In this document: piece by piece, positions 25,772-40,081 of the stretch
Position numbering within the stretch: the first letter of the stretch is position 1
Layout of the letters: each line of letters opens with the position of its first letter
Assembly: GCA_947179485.1 (NCBI GenBank)
Contig: OX359250.1
Coordinates: 32,746,654-32,810,653, forward strand
From: Allacma fusca
Lineage: Eukaryota > Arthropoda > Collembola > Symphypleona > Sminthuridae
Reading direction: 5' to 3'
Length of the DNA stretch: 64,000 nt
Made by a program: the position numbers and the translations under genes
Notes under the pieces: generated by a model
Database searches by the model: none
What the model was told of the DNA's origin: nothing
What the model saw: the letters and a program-made list of their open reading frames with translations, nothing else

Positions 25772-27542
25772 TGAAACTGCAAAACTAAAACTGCAAAACT
25801 GAAACTGCAAAACTGGAACTGCAAAATTGAATTGATATTTTAAAACTTCAAAAGTATAGTTGCAATTTTTAAACTGCAAAACTGAAACTGCAAAACTGAA
25901 ACTGCAAAACTGAAACTGCAAAACTGAAACTGCAAAACTGAAACTGCAAAACTGAAACTGCAAAACTGAAACTGCAAAACTGAAACTGCAAAACTGAAAC
26001 TGCAAAACTGAAACTGCAAAACTGAAACTGCAAAACTGAAACTGCAAAACTGAAACTGCAAAACTGAAACTGCAAAACTGAAACTGCAAAACTGAAACTG
26101 CAAAACTGAAACTGCAAAACTGAAACTGCAAAACTGAAACTGCAAAACTGAAACTGCAAAACTGAAACTGCAAAACTGAAACTGCAAAACTGAAACTGCA
26201 AAACTGAAAGTGAAAAACTGTAACTGGAAAACTGAAACTGCAAAACTGAAACTGCAAAATTGAATTAATATTTTAAAACTTCAAAAGTATAGTTGCAATT
26301 TTTAAACTGCAAAACTGAAACTGCAAAACTGAAACTGCAAAACTGAAACTGAAAAACTAAAATTGCAGAACTGAAACTGCAGAACTGAAAAAGCAAAACT
26401 GAAAAAGCAAAACTGAAAGTGCAAAACTGTAACTGGAAAACTAAAACTGCAAAACTGAAACTGCAAAACTGAAACTGCAAAACTGAAACTGCAAAACTGA
26501 AACTGCAAAACTGAAAGTGCGAAACTGTAACTGGAAAACTGAAACTGCAAAACTGAAACTGGAAAACTGAAACTGCAAAACTGAAACTGCAAAACTGAAA
26601 CTGCAAAACTGAAACTGCAAAACTGAAACTGCAAAACTGAAACTGCAAAACTGAAACTGCAAAACTGAAACTGCAAAACTGAAACTGCAAAACTGAAACT
26701 GCAAAACTGAAACTGCAAAACTGTAACTGGAAAACTGAAACTGCAAAACTGAAACTGCAAAACTGAAACTGCAAAACTGAAACTGCAAAACTGAAACTGC
26801 AAAACTGAAACTGCAAAACTGAAACTGCAAAACTGAAACTGCAAAACTGAAACTGCAAAACTGAAACTGCAAAACTGAAACTGCAAAACTGAAACTGCAA
26901 AACTGAAACTGCAAAACTGAAACTGCAAAACTGAAACTGCAAAACTGAAACTGCAAAACTGAAACTGCAAAACTGAAACTGCAAAACTGAAACTGCAAAA
27001 CTGAAACTGCAAAACTGAAACTGCAAAACTGAAACTGCAAAACTGAAACTGCAAAACTGAAACTGCAAAACTGAAACTGCAAAACTGAAACTGCAAAACT
27101 GAAACTGCAAAACTGAAACTGCAAAACTGAAACTGCAAAACTGAAACTGCAAAACTGAAACTGCAAAACTGAAACTGCAAAACTGAAACTGCAAAACTGA
27201 AACTGCAAAACTGAAACTGCAAAACTGAAACTGCAAAACTGAAACTGCAAAACTGAAACTGCAAAACTGAAACTGCAAAACTGAAACTGCAAAACTGAAA
27301 CTGCAAAACTGAAACTGCAAAACTGAAACTGCAAAACTGAAACTGCAAAACTGAAACTGCAAAACTGAAACTGCAAAACTGAAACTGCAAAACTGAAACT
27401 GCAAAACTGAAACTGCAAAACTGAAACTGCAAAACTGAAACTGCAAAACTGAAACTGCTATACTGAAACTGCAAAACTGAAACTGAAACTGCAAAACTGA
27501 AACTGCAAAACTGAAACCGCAAAACTGGAACTGCAAAACTGA

Positions 27543-27804
27543 AACTGCAAACCTGAAACTGCAAAAATGAAACTGCAGAACCCAAAAAGAAAAACTAAAA
27601 CTGCAAAACTGTAACTGGAAAACTAAAACTGCAAAACTGAAATTGAAAAACTCTAACTGGAAAACTGCAACTACAAAACTGAAACTGCAAAACTGAAACT
27701 TCAAAATTGAAACTGCAAAAGTAAAACTACAAAATTGAAACTGCAAAACTGAAACTGAAAACTGTAACTGGAAAACTAAAACTGAAACTGCAAAACTGCA
27801 AAAC
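27543..27804 (+). repeat. Block F, copy 3
   Basis: Same marker order with ctgcagaaccc at 27573-27583. Private change: gaaaaactctaactgg in place of gaaaaactgtaactgg. Confidence 0.88.
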
Positions 27805-28533
27805 TGAAACTGCAAAACTAAAACTGCAAAACTGAAACTGCAAAACTGAAACTGCAAAATTGAATTGATATTTTAAAACTTCAAAAGTATAGTTGCAATT
27901 TTTAAACTGCAAAACTGAAACTGCAAAACTGAAACTGCAAAACTGAAACTGCAAAACTGAAACTGCAAAACTGAAACTGCAAAACTGAAACTGCAAAACT
28001 GAAACTGCAAAACTGAAACTGCAAAACTGAAACTGCAAAACTGAAACTGCAAAACTGAAACTGCAAAACTGAAACTGCAAAACTGAAACTGCAAAATTGA
28101 AACTGCAAAACTGAAAGTGCAAAACTGAAACTGCAAAACTGAAAGTGAAAAACTGTAACTGGAAAACTGAAACTGCAAAACTGAAACTGCAAAATTGAAT
28201 TAATATTTTAAAACTTCAAAAGTATAGTTGCAATTTTAAAACTGCAAAACTGAAACTGCAAAACTGAAACTGCAAAACTGAAACTGAAAAACTAAAATTG
28301 CAGAACTGAAACTGCAGAACTGAAAAAGCAAAACTGAAAAAGCAAAACTGAAAGTGCAAAACTGTAACTGGAAAACTAAAACTGCAAAACTGAAACTGCA
28401 AAACTGAAACTGCAAAACTGAAACTGCAAAACTGAAACTGCAAAACTGAAAGTGCGAAACTGTAACTGGAAAACTGAAACTGCAAAACTGAAACTGCAAA
28501 ACTGAAACTGCAAAACTGAAACTGCAAAACTGA

Positions 28534-28795
28534 AACTGCAAACCTGAAACTGCAAAAATGAAACTGCAGAACCCAAAAAGAAAAACTAAAACTGCAAAAC
28601 TGTAACTGGAAAACTAAAACTGCAAAACTGAAATTGAAAAACTGTAACTGGAAAACTGCAAATACAAAACTGAAACTGCAAAACTGAAACTTCAAAATTG
28701 AAACTGCAAAAGTAAAACTACAAAATTGAAACTGCAAAACTGAAACTGAAAACTGTAACTGGAAAACTAAAACTGAAACTGCAAAACTGCAAAAC
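28534..28795 (+). repeat. Block F, copy 4
   Basis: Same marker order with ctgcagaaccc at 28564-28574. Private change: gcaaatacaaaac for gcaactacaaaac. Unlike copies 1-3 it is not preceded by a 6-bp slip, and the interval between the flanking elements A (656 bp) fits that. Confidence 0.88.
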
Positions 28796-31700
28796 TGAAA
28801 CTGCAAAACTAAAACTGCAAAACTGAAACTGCAAAACTGAAACTGCAAAATTGAATTGATATTTTAAAACTTCAAAAGTATAGTTGCAATTTTTAAACTG
28901 CAAAACTGAAACTGCAAAACTGAAACTGCAAAACTGAAACTGCAAAACTGAAACTGCAAAACTGAAACTGCAAAACTGAAACTGCAAAACTGAAACTGCA
29001 AAACTGAAACTGCAAAACTGAAACTGCAAAACTGAAAGTGCGAAACTGTAACTGGAAAACTGAAACTGCAAAACTGAAACTGCAAAACTGAAACTGCAAA
29101 ACTGAAACTGCAAAACTGAAACTGCAAAACTGAAACTGCAAAACTGAAACTGCAAAACTGAAACTGCAAAACTGAAACTGCAAAACTGAAACTGCAAAAC
29201 TGAAACTGCAAAACTGAAACTGCAAAACTGAAACTGCAAAACTGAAACTGCAAAACTGAAACTGCAAAACTGAAACTGCAAAACTGAAACTGCAAAACTG
29301 AAACTGCAAAACTGAAACTGCAAAACTGAAACTGCAAAACTGAAACTGCAAAACTGAAACTGCAAAATTGAAACTGCAAAACTGAAAGTGCAAAACTGAA
29401 ACTGCAAAACTGAAAGTGAAAAACTGTAACTGGAAAACTGAAACTGCAAAATTGAATTAATATTTTAAAACTTCAAAAGTATAGTTGCAATTTTTAAACT
29501 GCAAAACTGAAACTGCAAAACTGAAACTGCAAAACTGAAACTGAAAAACTAAAATTGCAGAACTGAAACTGCAGAACTGAAAAAGCAAAACTGAAAAAGC
29601 AAAACTGAAAGTGCAAAACTGTAACTGGAAAACTAAAACTGCAAAACTGAAACTGCAAAACTGAAACTGCAAAACTGAAACTGCAAAACTGAAACTGCAA
29701 AACTGAAAGTGCGAAACTGTAACTGGAAAACTGAAACTGCAAAACTGAAACTGCAAAACTGAAACTGCAAAACTGAAACTGCAAAACTGAAACTGCAAAA
29801 CTGAAACTGCAAAACTGAAACTGCAAAACTGAAACTGCAAAACTGAAACTGCAAAACTGAAACTGGAAAACTGAAACTGCAAAACTGAAACTGCAAAACT
29901 GAAACTGCAAAACTGAAACTGCAAAACTGAAACTGCAAAACTGAAACTGCAAAACTGAAACTGCAAAACTGAAACTGCAAAACTGAAACTGCAAAACTGA
30001 AACTGCAAAACTGAAACTGCAAAACTGAAACTGCAAAACTGAAACTGCAAAACTGAAACTGCAAAACTGAAACTGCAAAACTGAAACCTCAAAACTGAAA
30101 CTGCAAAACTGAAACTGCAAAACTGAAACTGCAAAACTGAAACTGCAAAACTGAAACTGCAAAACTGAAACTGCAAAACTGAAACTGCAAAACTGAAAGT
30201 GCGAAACTGTAACTGCAAAACTGAAACTGCAAAACTGAAACTGCAAAACTGAAACTGCAAAACTGAAACTGCAAAACTGAAACTGCAAAACTGAAACTGC
30301 AAAACTGAAAGTGAAAAACTGTAACTGGAAAACTGAAACTGCAAAACTGAAACTGCAAAATTGAATTAATATTTTAAAACTTCAAAAGTATAGTTGCAAT
30401 TTTTAAACTGCAAAACTGAAACTGCAAAACTGAAACTGCAAAACTGAAACTGCAAAACTGAAACTGAAAAACTAAAATTGCAGAACTGAAACTGCAGAAC
30501 TGAAAAAGCAAAACTGAAAAAGCAAAACTGAAAGTGCAAAACTGAAACTGGAAAACTAAAACTGCAAAACTGAAACTGCAAAACTGAAACTGCAAAACTG
30601 AAACTGCAAAACTGAAACTGCAAAACTGAAACTGCAAAACTGAAACTAAAAAACTGAAACTGCAAAACTGAAACTGCAAAACTGAAAGTGCGAAACATAA
30701 CTGCAAAACTGAAACTGCAAAACTGAAACTGCAAAACTGAAACTGCAAAACTGAAACTGCAAAACTGAAACTGCAAAACTGAAACTGCAAAACTGAAACT
30801 GCTATACTGAAACTGCAAAACTGAAACTGAAACTGCAAAACTGAAACTGCAAAACTGAAACTGCAAAACTGGAACTGCAAAACTGAAACTGCAAACCTGA
30901 AACTGCAAAACTGAAACTGCAAAACTGAAACTGCAAAACTGAAACTGCAAAACTGAAACTGCAAAACTGAAAGTGAAAAACTGTAACTGGAAAACTGAAA
31001 CTGCAAAACTGAAACTGCAAAATTGAATTAATATTTTAAAACTTCAAAAGTATAGTTGCAATTTTTGAACTGCAAAACTGAAACTGCAAAACTGAAACTG
31101 CAAAACTGAAACTGAAAAACTAAAATTGCAGAACTGAAACTGCAGAACTGAAAAAGCAAAACTGAAAAAGCAAAACTGAAAGTGCAAAACTGTAACTGGA
31201 AAACTAAAACTGCAAAACTGAAACTGCAAAACTGAAACTGCAAAACTGAAACTGCAAAACTGAAACTGCAAAACTGAAAGTGCGAAACTGTAACTGGAAA
31301 ACTGAAACTGCAAAACTGAAACTGCAAAACTGAAACTGCAAAACTGAAACTGCAAAACTGAAACTGCAAAACTGAAACTGCAAAACTGAAACTGCAAAAC
31401 TGAAACTGCAAAACTGAAACTGGAAAACTGAAACTGCAAAACTGAAACTGCAAAACTGAAACTGCAAAACTGAAACTGCAAAACTGAAACTGCAAAACTG
31501 AAACTGCAAAACTGAAACTGCAAAACTGAAACTGCAAAACTGAAACTGCAAAACTGAAACTGCAAAACTGAAACTGCAAAACTGAAACTGCAAAACTGAA
31601 ACTGCAAAACTGAAACTGCAAAACTGAAACTGCAAAACTGAAACTGCAAAACTGAAACTGCAAAACTGAAACTGCAAAACTGAAACTGCAAAACTGAAAC

Positions 31701-32709
31701 TGCAAAACTGAAACTGCAAAACTGAAACTGCAAAACTGAAACTGCAAAACTGAAACTGCAAAACTGAAACTGCAAAACTGAAACTGCAAAACTGAAAGTG
31801 CGAAACTGTAACTGGAAAACTGAAACTGCAAAACTGAAACTGCAAAACTGAAACTGCAAAACTGAAACTGCAAAACTGAAACTGCAAAACTGAAACTGCA
31901 AAACTGAAAGTGAAAAACTGTAACTGGAAAACTGAAACTGCAAAACTGAAACTGCAAAATTGAATTAATATTTTAAAACTTCAAAAGTATAGTTGCAATT
32001 TTTAAACTGCAAAACTGAAACTGCAAAACTGAAACTGCAAAACTGAAACTGCAAAACTGAAACTGAAAAACTAAAATTGCAGAACTGAAACTGCAGAACT
32101 GAAAAAGCAAAACTGAAAAAGCAAAACTGAAAGTGCAAAACTGAAACTGGAAAACTAAAACTGCAAAACTGAAACTGCAAAACTGAAACTGCAAAACTGA
32201 AACTGCAAAACTGAAACTGCAAAACTGAAACTGCAAAACTGAAACTAAAAAACTGAAACTGCAAAACTGAAACTGCAAAACTGAAAGTGCGAAACATAAC
32301 TGCAAAACTGAAACTGCAAAACTGAAACTGCAAAACTGAAACTGCAAAACTGAAACTGCAAAACTGAAACTGCAAAACTGAAACTGCAAAACTGAAACTG
32401 CAAAACTGAAACTGCTATACTGAAACTGCAAAACTGAAACTGAAACTGCAAAACTGAAACTGCAAAACTGAAACTGCAAAACTGGAACTGCAAAACTGAA
32501 ACTGCAAACCTGAAACTGCAAAACTGAAACTGCAAAACTGAAACTGCAAAACTGAAACTGCAAAACTGAAACTGCAAAACTGAAACTGCAAAACTGAAAG
32601 TGCGAAACTGTAACTGGAAAACTGAAACCGCAAAACTGAAACTGCAAAACCGAAACTGCAAAACTGAAACTGCAAAACTGAAACTGCAAAACTGAAACTG
32701 CAAAACTGA

Positions 32710-35700
32710 AACTGCAAAACTGAAACTGCAAAACTGAAACTGCAAAACTGAAACTGCAAAACTGAAACTGCAAAACTGAAACTGCAAAACTGAAACTGCA
32801 AAACTGAAACTGCAAAACTGAAACTGTAAAACTGAAACTGCAAAACTGAAACTGCAAAACTGAAACTGCAAAACTGAAACTGCAAAACTGAAACTGCAAA
32901 ACTGAAACTGCAAAACTGAAACTGCAAAACTGAAACTGCAAAACTGAAACTGCAAAACTGAAACTGCAAAACTGAAACTGCAAAACTGAAACTGCAAAAC
33001 TGAAACTGCAAAACTGAAACTGCAAAACTGAAACTGCAAAACTGAAACTGCAAAACTGAAACTGCAAAACTGAAACTGCAAAACTGAAACTGCAAAACTG
33101 AAACTGCAAAACTGAAACTGCAAAACTGAAACTGCAAAACTGAAACTGCAAAACTGAAACTGCAAAACTGAAACTGCAAAACTGAAACTGCAAAACTGAA
33201 ACTGCAAAACTGAAACTGCAAAACTGAAACTGCAAAACTGAAACTGCTATACTGAAACTGCAAAACTGAAACTGAAACTGCAAAACTGAAACTGCTATAC
33301 TGAAACTGCAAAACTGAAACTGAAACTGCAAAACTGAAACTGCAAAACTGAAACTGCAAAACTGAAACTGCAAAACTGAAACTGCAAAACTGAAACTGCA
33401 AAACTGAAACTGCAAAATTGAAACTGCAAAATTGAAACTGCAAAACTGAAACTGCAAAACTGAAACTGCAAAACTGAAACTGCAAAACTGAAACTGCAAA
33501 ACTGAAACTGCAAAACTGAAACTGCAAAACTGAAACTGCAAAACTGAAACTGCAAAACTGAAACTGCAAAACTGAAACTGCAAAACTGAAACTGCAAAAC
33601 TGAAACTGCCAAACTAAAACTGCAAAACTGAAAGTGCAAAACTGAAACTGCAAAACTGAAAGTGAAAAACTGTAACTGGAAAACTGAAACTGCAAAACTG
33701 AAACTGCAAAATTGAATTAATATTTTAAAACTTCAAAAGTATAGTTGCAATTTTTAAACTGCAAAACTGAAACTGCAAAACTGAAACTGAAAAACTAAAA
33801 TTGCAGAACTGAAACTGCAGAACTGAAAAAGCAAAACTGAAAAAGCAAAACTGAAAGTGCAAAACTGTAACTGGAAAACTGAAACTGCAAAACTGAAACT
33901 GAAAAACTAAAATTGCAGAACTGAAACTGCAGAACTGAAAAAGCAAAACTGAAAAAGCAAAACTGAAAGTGCAAAACTGTAACTGGAAAACTAAAACTGC
34001 AAAACTGAAACTGCAAAACTGAAACTGCAAAACTGAAACTGCAAAACTGAAACTGCAAAACTGAAACTGCAAAACTGAAACTGAAACTGCAAAACTGAAA
34101 CTGCAAAACTGAAACTGCAAAACTGAAACTGCAAAACTGAAACTGCAAAACTGAAACTGCAAAACTGAAACTGCAAAATTGAAACTGCAAAATTGAAACT
34201 GCAAAACTGAAACTGCAAAACTGAAACTGCAAAACTGAAACTGCAAAACTGAAACTGCAAAACTGAAACTGCAAAACTGAAACTGCAAAACTGAAACTGC
34301 AAAACTGAAACTGCAAAACTGAAACTGCAAAACTGAAACTGCAAAACTGAAACTGCAAAATTGAAACTGCAAAACTGAAAGTGCAAAACTGAAACTGCAA
34401 AACTGAAAGTGAAAAACTGTAACTGGAAAACTGAAACTGCAAAACTGAAACTGCAAAATTGAATTAATATTTTAAAACTTCAAAAGTATAGTTGCAATTT
34501 TTAAACTGCAAAACTGAAACTGCAAAACTGAAACTGAAAAACTAAAATTGCAGAACTGAAACTGCAGAACTGAAAAAGCAAAACTGAAAAAGCAAAACTG
34601 AAAGTGCAAAACTGTAACTGGAAAACTGAAACTGCAAAACTGAAACTGAAAAACTAAAATTGCAGAACTGAAACTGCAAAACTGAAACTGCAAAACTGAA
34701 ACTACAAAACTGAAACTGCAAAACTGAAAGTGCGAAACTGTAACTGGAAAACTGAAACTGCAAAACTGAAACTGCAAAACTGAAACTGCAAAACTGAAAC
34801 TGCAAAACTGAAACTGCAAAACTGAAACTGCAAAACTGAAACTGCAAAACTGAAACTGCAAAACCGAAACTGAAAAACTGAAACTGCAAATTTGAAACTG
34901 CAAAACTGAAACTGAAAAACTGAAACTGAAAAACTGAAACTGCAAAACTGAAACTGCAAAACTGAAACTGCAAAAATGAAACTGCAAAACTGCAAAACAA
35001 AAACTGCAAAACTGAAACTGCAAAACAAAACTGCAAAACTGCAAAACTGAAACTGCAAAACTGAAACTGCAAAACCTCAAAACTGAAACTGCAAAACTGA
35101 AACTGCAAAACTGAAACTGCAAAACTGAAACTGCAAAACTGAAACTGCAAAACTGAAACTGCAAAACCTAAACTGCAAAACTGAAACCGCAAAACTGAAA
35201 CTGCAAAACTGAAAATGCAAAACCGAAACTGAAAAACTGAAACTGCAAATTTGAAACTGCAAAACTGAAACTGCAAAACTGAAACTGCAAAACTGAAACT
35301 GCAAAACTGAAACTGCAAAACTGAAACTGCAAAACTGAAACTGCAAAACTGAAACTGCAAAACTGAAACTGCAAAACTGAAACTGTAAAACTGAAACTGC
35401 AAAACTGAAACTGCAAAACTGAAACTGCAAAACTGAAACTGCAAAACTGAAACTGCAAAACTGAAACTGCAAAACTGAAACTGCAAAACTGAAACTGCAA
35501 AACTGAAACTGCAAAACTGAAACTGCAAAACTGAAACTGCAAAACTGAAACTGCAAAACTGAAACTGCAAAACTGAAACTGCAAAACTGAAACTGCAAAA
35601 CTGAAACTGCAAAACTGAAACTGCAAAACTGAAACTGCAAAACTGAAACTGCAAAACTGAAACTGCAAAACTGAAACTGCAAAACTGAAACTGCAAAACT

Positions 35701-37160
35701 GAAACTGCAAAACTGAAACTGCAAAACTGAAACTGCAAAACTGAAACTGCAAAACTGAAACTGCAAAACTGAAACTGCAAAACTGAAACTGCAAAACTGA
35801 AACTGCTATACTGAAACTGCAAAACTGAAACTGAAACTGCAAAACTGAAACTGCTATACTGAAACTGCAAAACTGAAACTGAAACTGCAAAACTGAAACT
35901 GCAAAACTGAAACTGCAAAACTGAAACTGCAAAACTGAAACTGCAAAACTGAAACTGCAAAACTGAAACTGCAAAATTGAAACTGCAAAATTGAAACTGC
36001 AAAACTGAAACTGCAAAACTGAAACTGCAAAACTGAAACTGCAAAACTGAAACTGCAAAACTGAAACTGCAAAACTGAAACTGCAAAACTGAAACTGCAA
36101 AACTGAAACTGCAAAACTGAAACTGCAAAACTGAAACTGCAAAACTGAAACTGCAAAACTGAAACTGCCAAACTAAAACTGCAAAACTGAAAGTGCAAAA
36201 CTGAAACTGCAAAACTGAAAGTGAAAAACTGTAACTGGAAAACTGAAACTGCAAAACTGAAACTGCAAAATTGAATTAATATTTTAAAACTTCAAAAGTA
36301 TAGTTGCAATTTTTAAACTGCAAAACTGAAACTGCAAAACTGAAACTGAAAAACTAAAATTGCAGAACTGAAACTGCAGAACTGAAAAAGCAAAACTGAA
36401 AAAGCAAAACTGAAAGTGCAAAACTGTAACTGGAAAACTGAAACTGCAAAACTGAAACTGAAAAACTAAAATTGCAGAACTGAAACTGCAGAACTGAAAA
36501 AGCAAAACTGAAAAAGCAAAACTGAAAGTGCAAAACTGTAACTGGAAAACTAAAACTGCAAAACTGAAACTGCAAAACTGAAACTGCAAAACTGAAACTG
36601 CAAAACTGAAACTGCAAAACTGAAACTGCAAAACTGAAACTGAAACTGCAAAACTGAAACTGCAAAACTGAAACTGCAAAACTGAAACTGCAAAACTGAA
36701 ACTGCAAAACTGAAACTGCAAAACTGAAACTGCAAAATTGAAACTGCAAAATTGAAACTGCAAAACTGAAACTGCAAAACTGAAACTGCAAAACTGAAAC
36801 TGCAAAACTGAAACTGCAAAACTGAAACTGCAAAACTGAAACTGCAAAACTGAAACTGCAAAACTGAAACTGCAAAACTGAAACTGCAAAACTGAAACTG
36901 CAAAACTGAAACTGCAAAATTGAAACTGCAAAACTGAAAGTGCAAAACTGAAACTGCAAAACTGAAAGTGAAAAACTGTAACTGGAAAACTGAAACTGCA
37001 AAACTGAAACTGCAAAATTGAATTAATATTTTAAAACTTCAAAAGTATAGTTGCAATTTTTAAACTGCAAAACTGAAACTGCAAAACTGAAACTGAAAAA
37101 CTAAAATTGCAGAACTGAAACTGCAGAACTGAAAAAGCAAAACTGAAAAAGCAAAACTGA
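32710..37160 (+). repeat. Duplication with 2559-bp offset (about 32710-34700 and 35269-37160)
   Basis: Constant offset at gaaactgtaaaac (32825/35384), gctatactg (33248/35807) and elements A (33714/36273 and 34461/37020, both 747 bp apart). The left boundary lies at the end of the degenerate patch (35265). The second copy carries an extra block B near 37.2 kb. Confidence 0.88.
34860..35270 (+). repeat. Degenerate patch with half-unit losses
   Basis: Irregular spacing with several doubled 8-bp halves (gcaaaactgcaaaac), gcaaaacaaaaactgc, gcaaaacaaaactgc, gcaaaacctcaaaac, gcaaaacctaaactgc, gaaaccgc, gcaaatttgaaac and aaccgaaac (34863 and 35222). It is the least regular stretch outside blocks A and F and coincides with the left edge of the second 2559-bp copy, so it may be a rearrangement junction. 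Confidence 0.8.
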
Positions 37161-38644
37161 AAGTGCAAAACTGTAACTGGAAAACTGAAACTGCAAAACT
37201 GAAACTGAAAAACTAAAATTGCAGAACTGAAACTGCAGAACTGAAAAAGCAAAACTGAAAAAGCAAAACTGAAAGTGCAAAACTGTAACTGGAAAACTGA
37301 AACTGCAAAACTGAAACTGAAAAACTAAAATTGCAGAACTGAAACTGCAAAACTGAAACTGCAAAACTGAAACTACAAAACTGAAACTGCAAAACTGAAA
37401 GTGCGAAACTGTAACTGGAAAACTGAAACTGCAAAACTGAAACTGCAAAACTGAAACTGCAAAACTGAAACTGCAAAACTGAAACTGCAAAACTGAAACT
37501 GCAAAACTGAAACTGCAAAACTGAAACTGCAAAACTGAAACTGCAAAACTGAAACTGCAAAACTGAAACTGCAAAACTGAAACTGCAAAACTGAAACTGA
37601 AACTGCAAAACTGAAACTGCAAAACTGAAACTGCAAAACTGAAACTGCAAAACTGAAACTGCAAAACTGAAACTGCAAAACTGAAACTGCAAAACTGAAA
37701 CTGCAAAACTGAAACTGCAAAACTGAAACTGCAAAACTGAAACTGCTATACTGAAACTGCAAAACTGAAACTGAAACTGGAAAACTGAAACTGCAAAACT
37801 GAAACTGCAAAACTGGAACTGGAAAACTGAAACTGCAAAACTGAAACTGCCAAACTAAAACTGCAAAACTGAAACTGCAAAACTGAAACTGAAAAACTAA
37901 AATTGCAGAACTGAAACTGCAGAACTGAAAAAGCAAAACTGAAAAAGCAAAACTGAAAGTGCAAAACTGTAACTGGAAAACTGAAACTGCAAAACTGAAA
38001 CTGAAAAACTAAAATTGCAGAACTGAAACTGCAGAACTGAAAAAGAAAACTGAAAAAGCAAAACTGAAAGTGCAAAACTGTAACTGGAAAACTAAAACTG
38101 CAAAACTGAAACTGCAAAACTGAAACTGCAAAACTGAAACTGCAAAACTGAAACTGCAAAAATGAAACTGCAAAACTGAAACTACAAAACTGAAACTGCA
38201 AAACTGAAAGTGCGAAACTGTAACTGGAAAACTGAAACTGCAAAACTGAAACTGCAAAACTGAAACTGCAAAACTGAAACTGCAAAATTGAAACTGCAAA
38301 ACTGAAACTGCTAAACTGAAACTGCAAAACTGAAACTGCAAAACTGAAACTGCAAAACTGAAACTGCAAAACTGAAACTGCAAAACTGAAACTGCAAAAC
38401 TGAAACTGCAAAACTGAAACTGAAACTGCAAAACTGAAACTGCAAAACTGAAACTGCAAAACTGAAACTGCAAAACTGAAACTGCAAAACTGAAACTGCT
38501 ATACTGAAACTGCAAAACTGAAACTGAAACTGGAAAACTGAAACTGCAAAACTGAAACTGCAAAACTGGAACTGCAAAACTGAAACTGCAAAACTGAAAC
38601 TGCCAAACTAAAACTGCAAAACTGAAACTGCAAAACTGAAACTG

Positions 38645-38834
38645 CAAAAATAAAACTGCAAAACTGTAACTGCAAAACTAAAACTGCAAAACTGAAATTG
38701 AAAAACTGTAACTGGAAAACTGCAACTACAAAACTGAAACTGCAAAACTGAAACTTCAAAATTGAAACTGCAAAAGTAAAACTACAAAATTGAAACTGCA
38801 AAACTGAAACTGAAAAACTGAAACTGCAAAACGG
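38645..38834 (+). repeat. Block F', copy 1
   Basis: A relative of block F: caaaaataaaac, gtaactgc, gaaattgaaaaac, gcaactacaaaac, gaaacttcaaaattg, caaaagtaaaactac, ending at a unique gcaaaacggaaac. From the first c to the CGG is 187 bp, the same in all six copies. This copy keeps aaaattgaaactgc as in block F; the other five have aaaatttaaactgc, so it looks closest to the common ancestor. Confidence 0.88.
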
Positions 38835-40081
38835 AAACTGCAAAACTGAAACTGCAAAACTGAAACTGCAAAACTGAAACTGCAAAACTGAAACTGCAAA
38901 ACTGAAACTGCAAAACTGAAACTGCAAAACTGAAACTGCAAAACTGAAACTACAAAACTGAAACTGCAAAACTGAAACTGCAAAACTGAAAGTGCGAAAC
39001 TGTAACTGGAAAACTGAAACTGCAAAACTGAAACTGCAAAACTGAAACTGCAAAACTGAAACTGCAAAACTGAAACTGCAAAACTGAAACTGCAAAACTG
39101 AAACTGCAAAACTGAAACTGCAAAATTGAAACTGCAAAACTGAAACTGCAAAACTGAAACTGCCATGCTGAAACTGCAAAACTGAAACTGAAACTGCAAA
39201 ACTGAAACTGAAAAACTGAAACTGCCATGCTGAAACTGCAAAACTGAAACTGAAACTGCAAAACTGAAACTGCAAAACTGAAACTGCAAAACTGAAACTG
39301 CAAAACTGAAACTGCAAAACTGAAACTGCAAAACTGAAACTGCAAAACTGAAACTGCAAAACTGAAACTGCAAAACTGAAACTGAAACTGCAAAACTGAA
39401 ACTGCAAAACTGAAACTGCAAAACTGAAACTGCAAAACTGAAACTGCAAAACTGAAACTGCAAAACTGAAACTGCAAAACTGAAACTGCAAAATTGAATT
39501 AATATTTTAAAACTTCAAAAGTATAGTTGCAATTTTTAAACTGCAAAACTGAAACTGCAAAACTGAAACTGCAAAACTGAAACTGAAAAACTAAAATTGC
39601 AGAACTGAAACTGCAGAACTGAAAAAGCAAAACTGAAAAAGCAAAACTGAAAGTGCAAAACTGTAACTGGAAAACTAAAACTGCAAAACTGAAACTGCAA
39701 AACTGAAACTGCAAAACTGAAACTACAAAACTGAAACTGCAAAACTGAAAGTGCGAAACTGTAACTGGAAAACCGAACCTGCAAAACTGAAACTGCAAAA
39801 CTGAAACTGCAAAACTGAAACTGCAAACCTGAAACTGCAAAACTGAAACTGCAAAACTGAAACTGCAAAACTGAAACTGCAAAACTGAAACTGCAAAACT
39901 GAAACTGCAAAACTGAAACTGCAAAACTGAAACTGAAACTGCAAAACTGAAACTGCAAAACTGAAACTGCAAAACTGAAACTGCAAAACTGAAACTGCAA
40001 AACTGAAACTGCAAAACTGAAACTGCAAAACTGAAACTGCCAAACTAAAACTGCAAAACTGAAACTGCAAAACTGAAACTG

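Larger units (their letters stand above)
23512..26100 (+). repeat. Tandem higher-order repeat of 1459-1487 bp (from 23512 and 24999)
   Basis: Both copies start with an element A carrying tattttAGaac, then gctatactg markers and block F, then a GAATTGAT element (24370/25829). The offset falls from 1487 to 1459 bp because the second copy has two consensus units fewer. Confidence 0.87.
23512..39495 (+). repeat. Zone III: transition part with GAATTAAT elements and 6-bp slips
   Basis: From 23,512 element A changes to GAATTAAT, mixed with four GAATTGAT copies up to 28,853 and exclusive afterwards. The marker ctgctatactg followed closely by an extra ctgaaa half-unit (actgaaactgaaactgc) appears here and is repeated rightwards. 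Four copies of block F lie at 24.0-28.8 kb. A 2559-bp segment is duplicated (about 32.7-34.7 and 35.3-37.2 kb), separated by a degenerate patch at 34.86-35.27 kb. No gene is seen. Confidence 0.85.
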
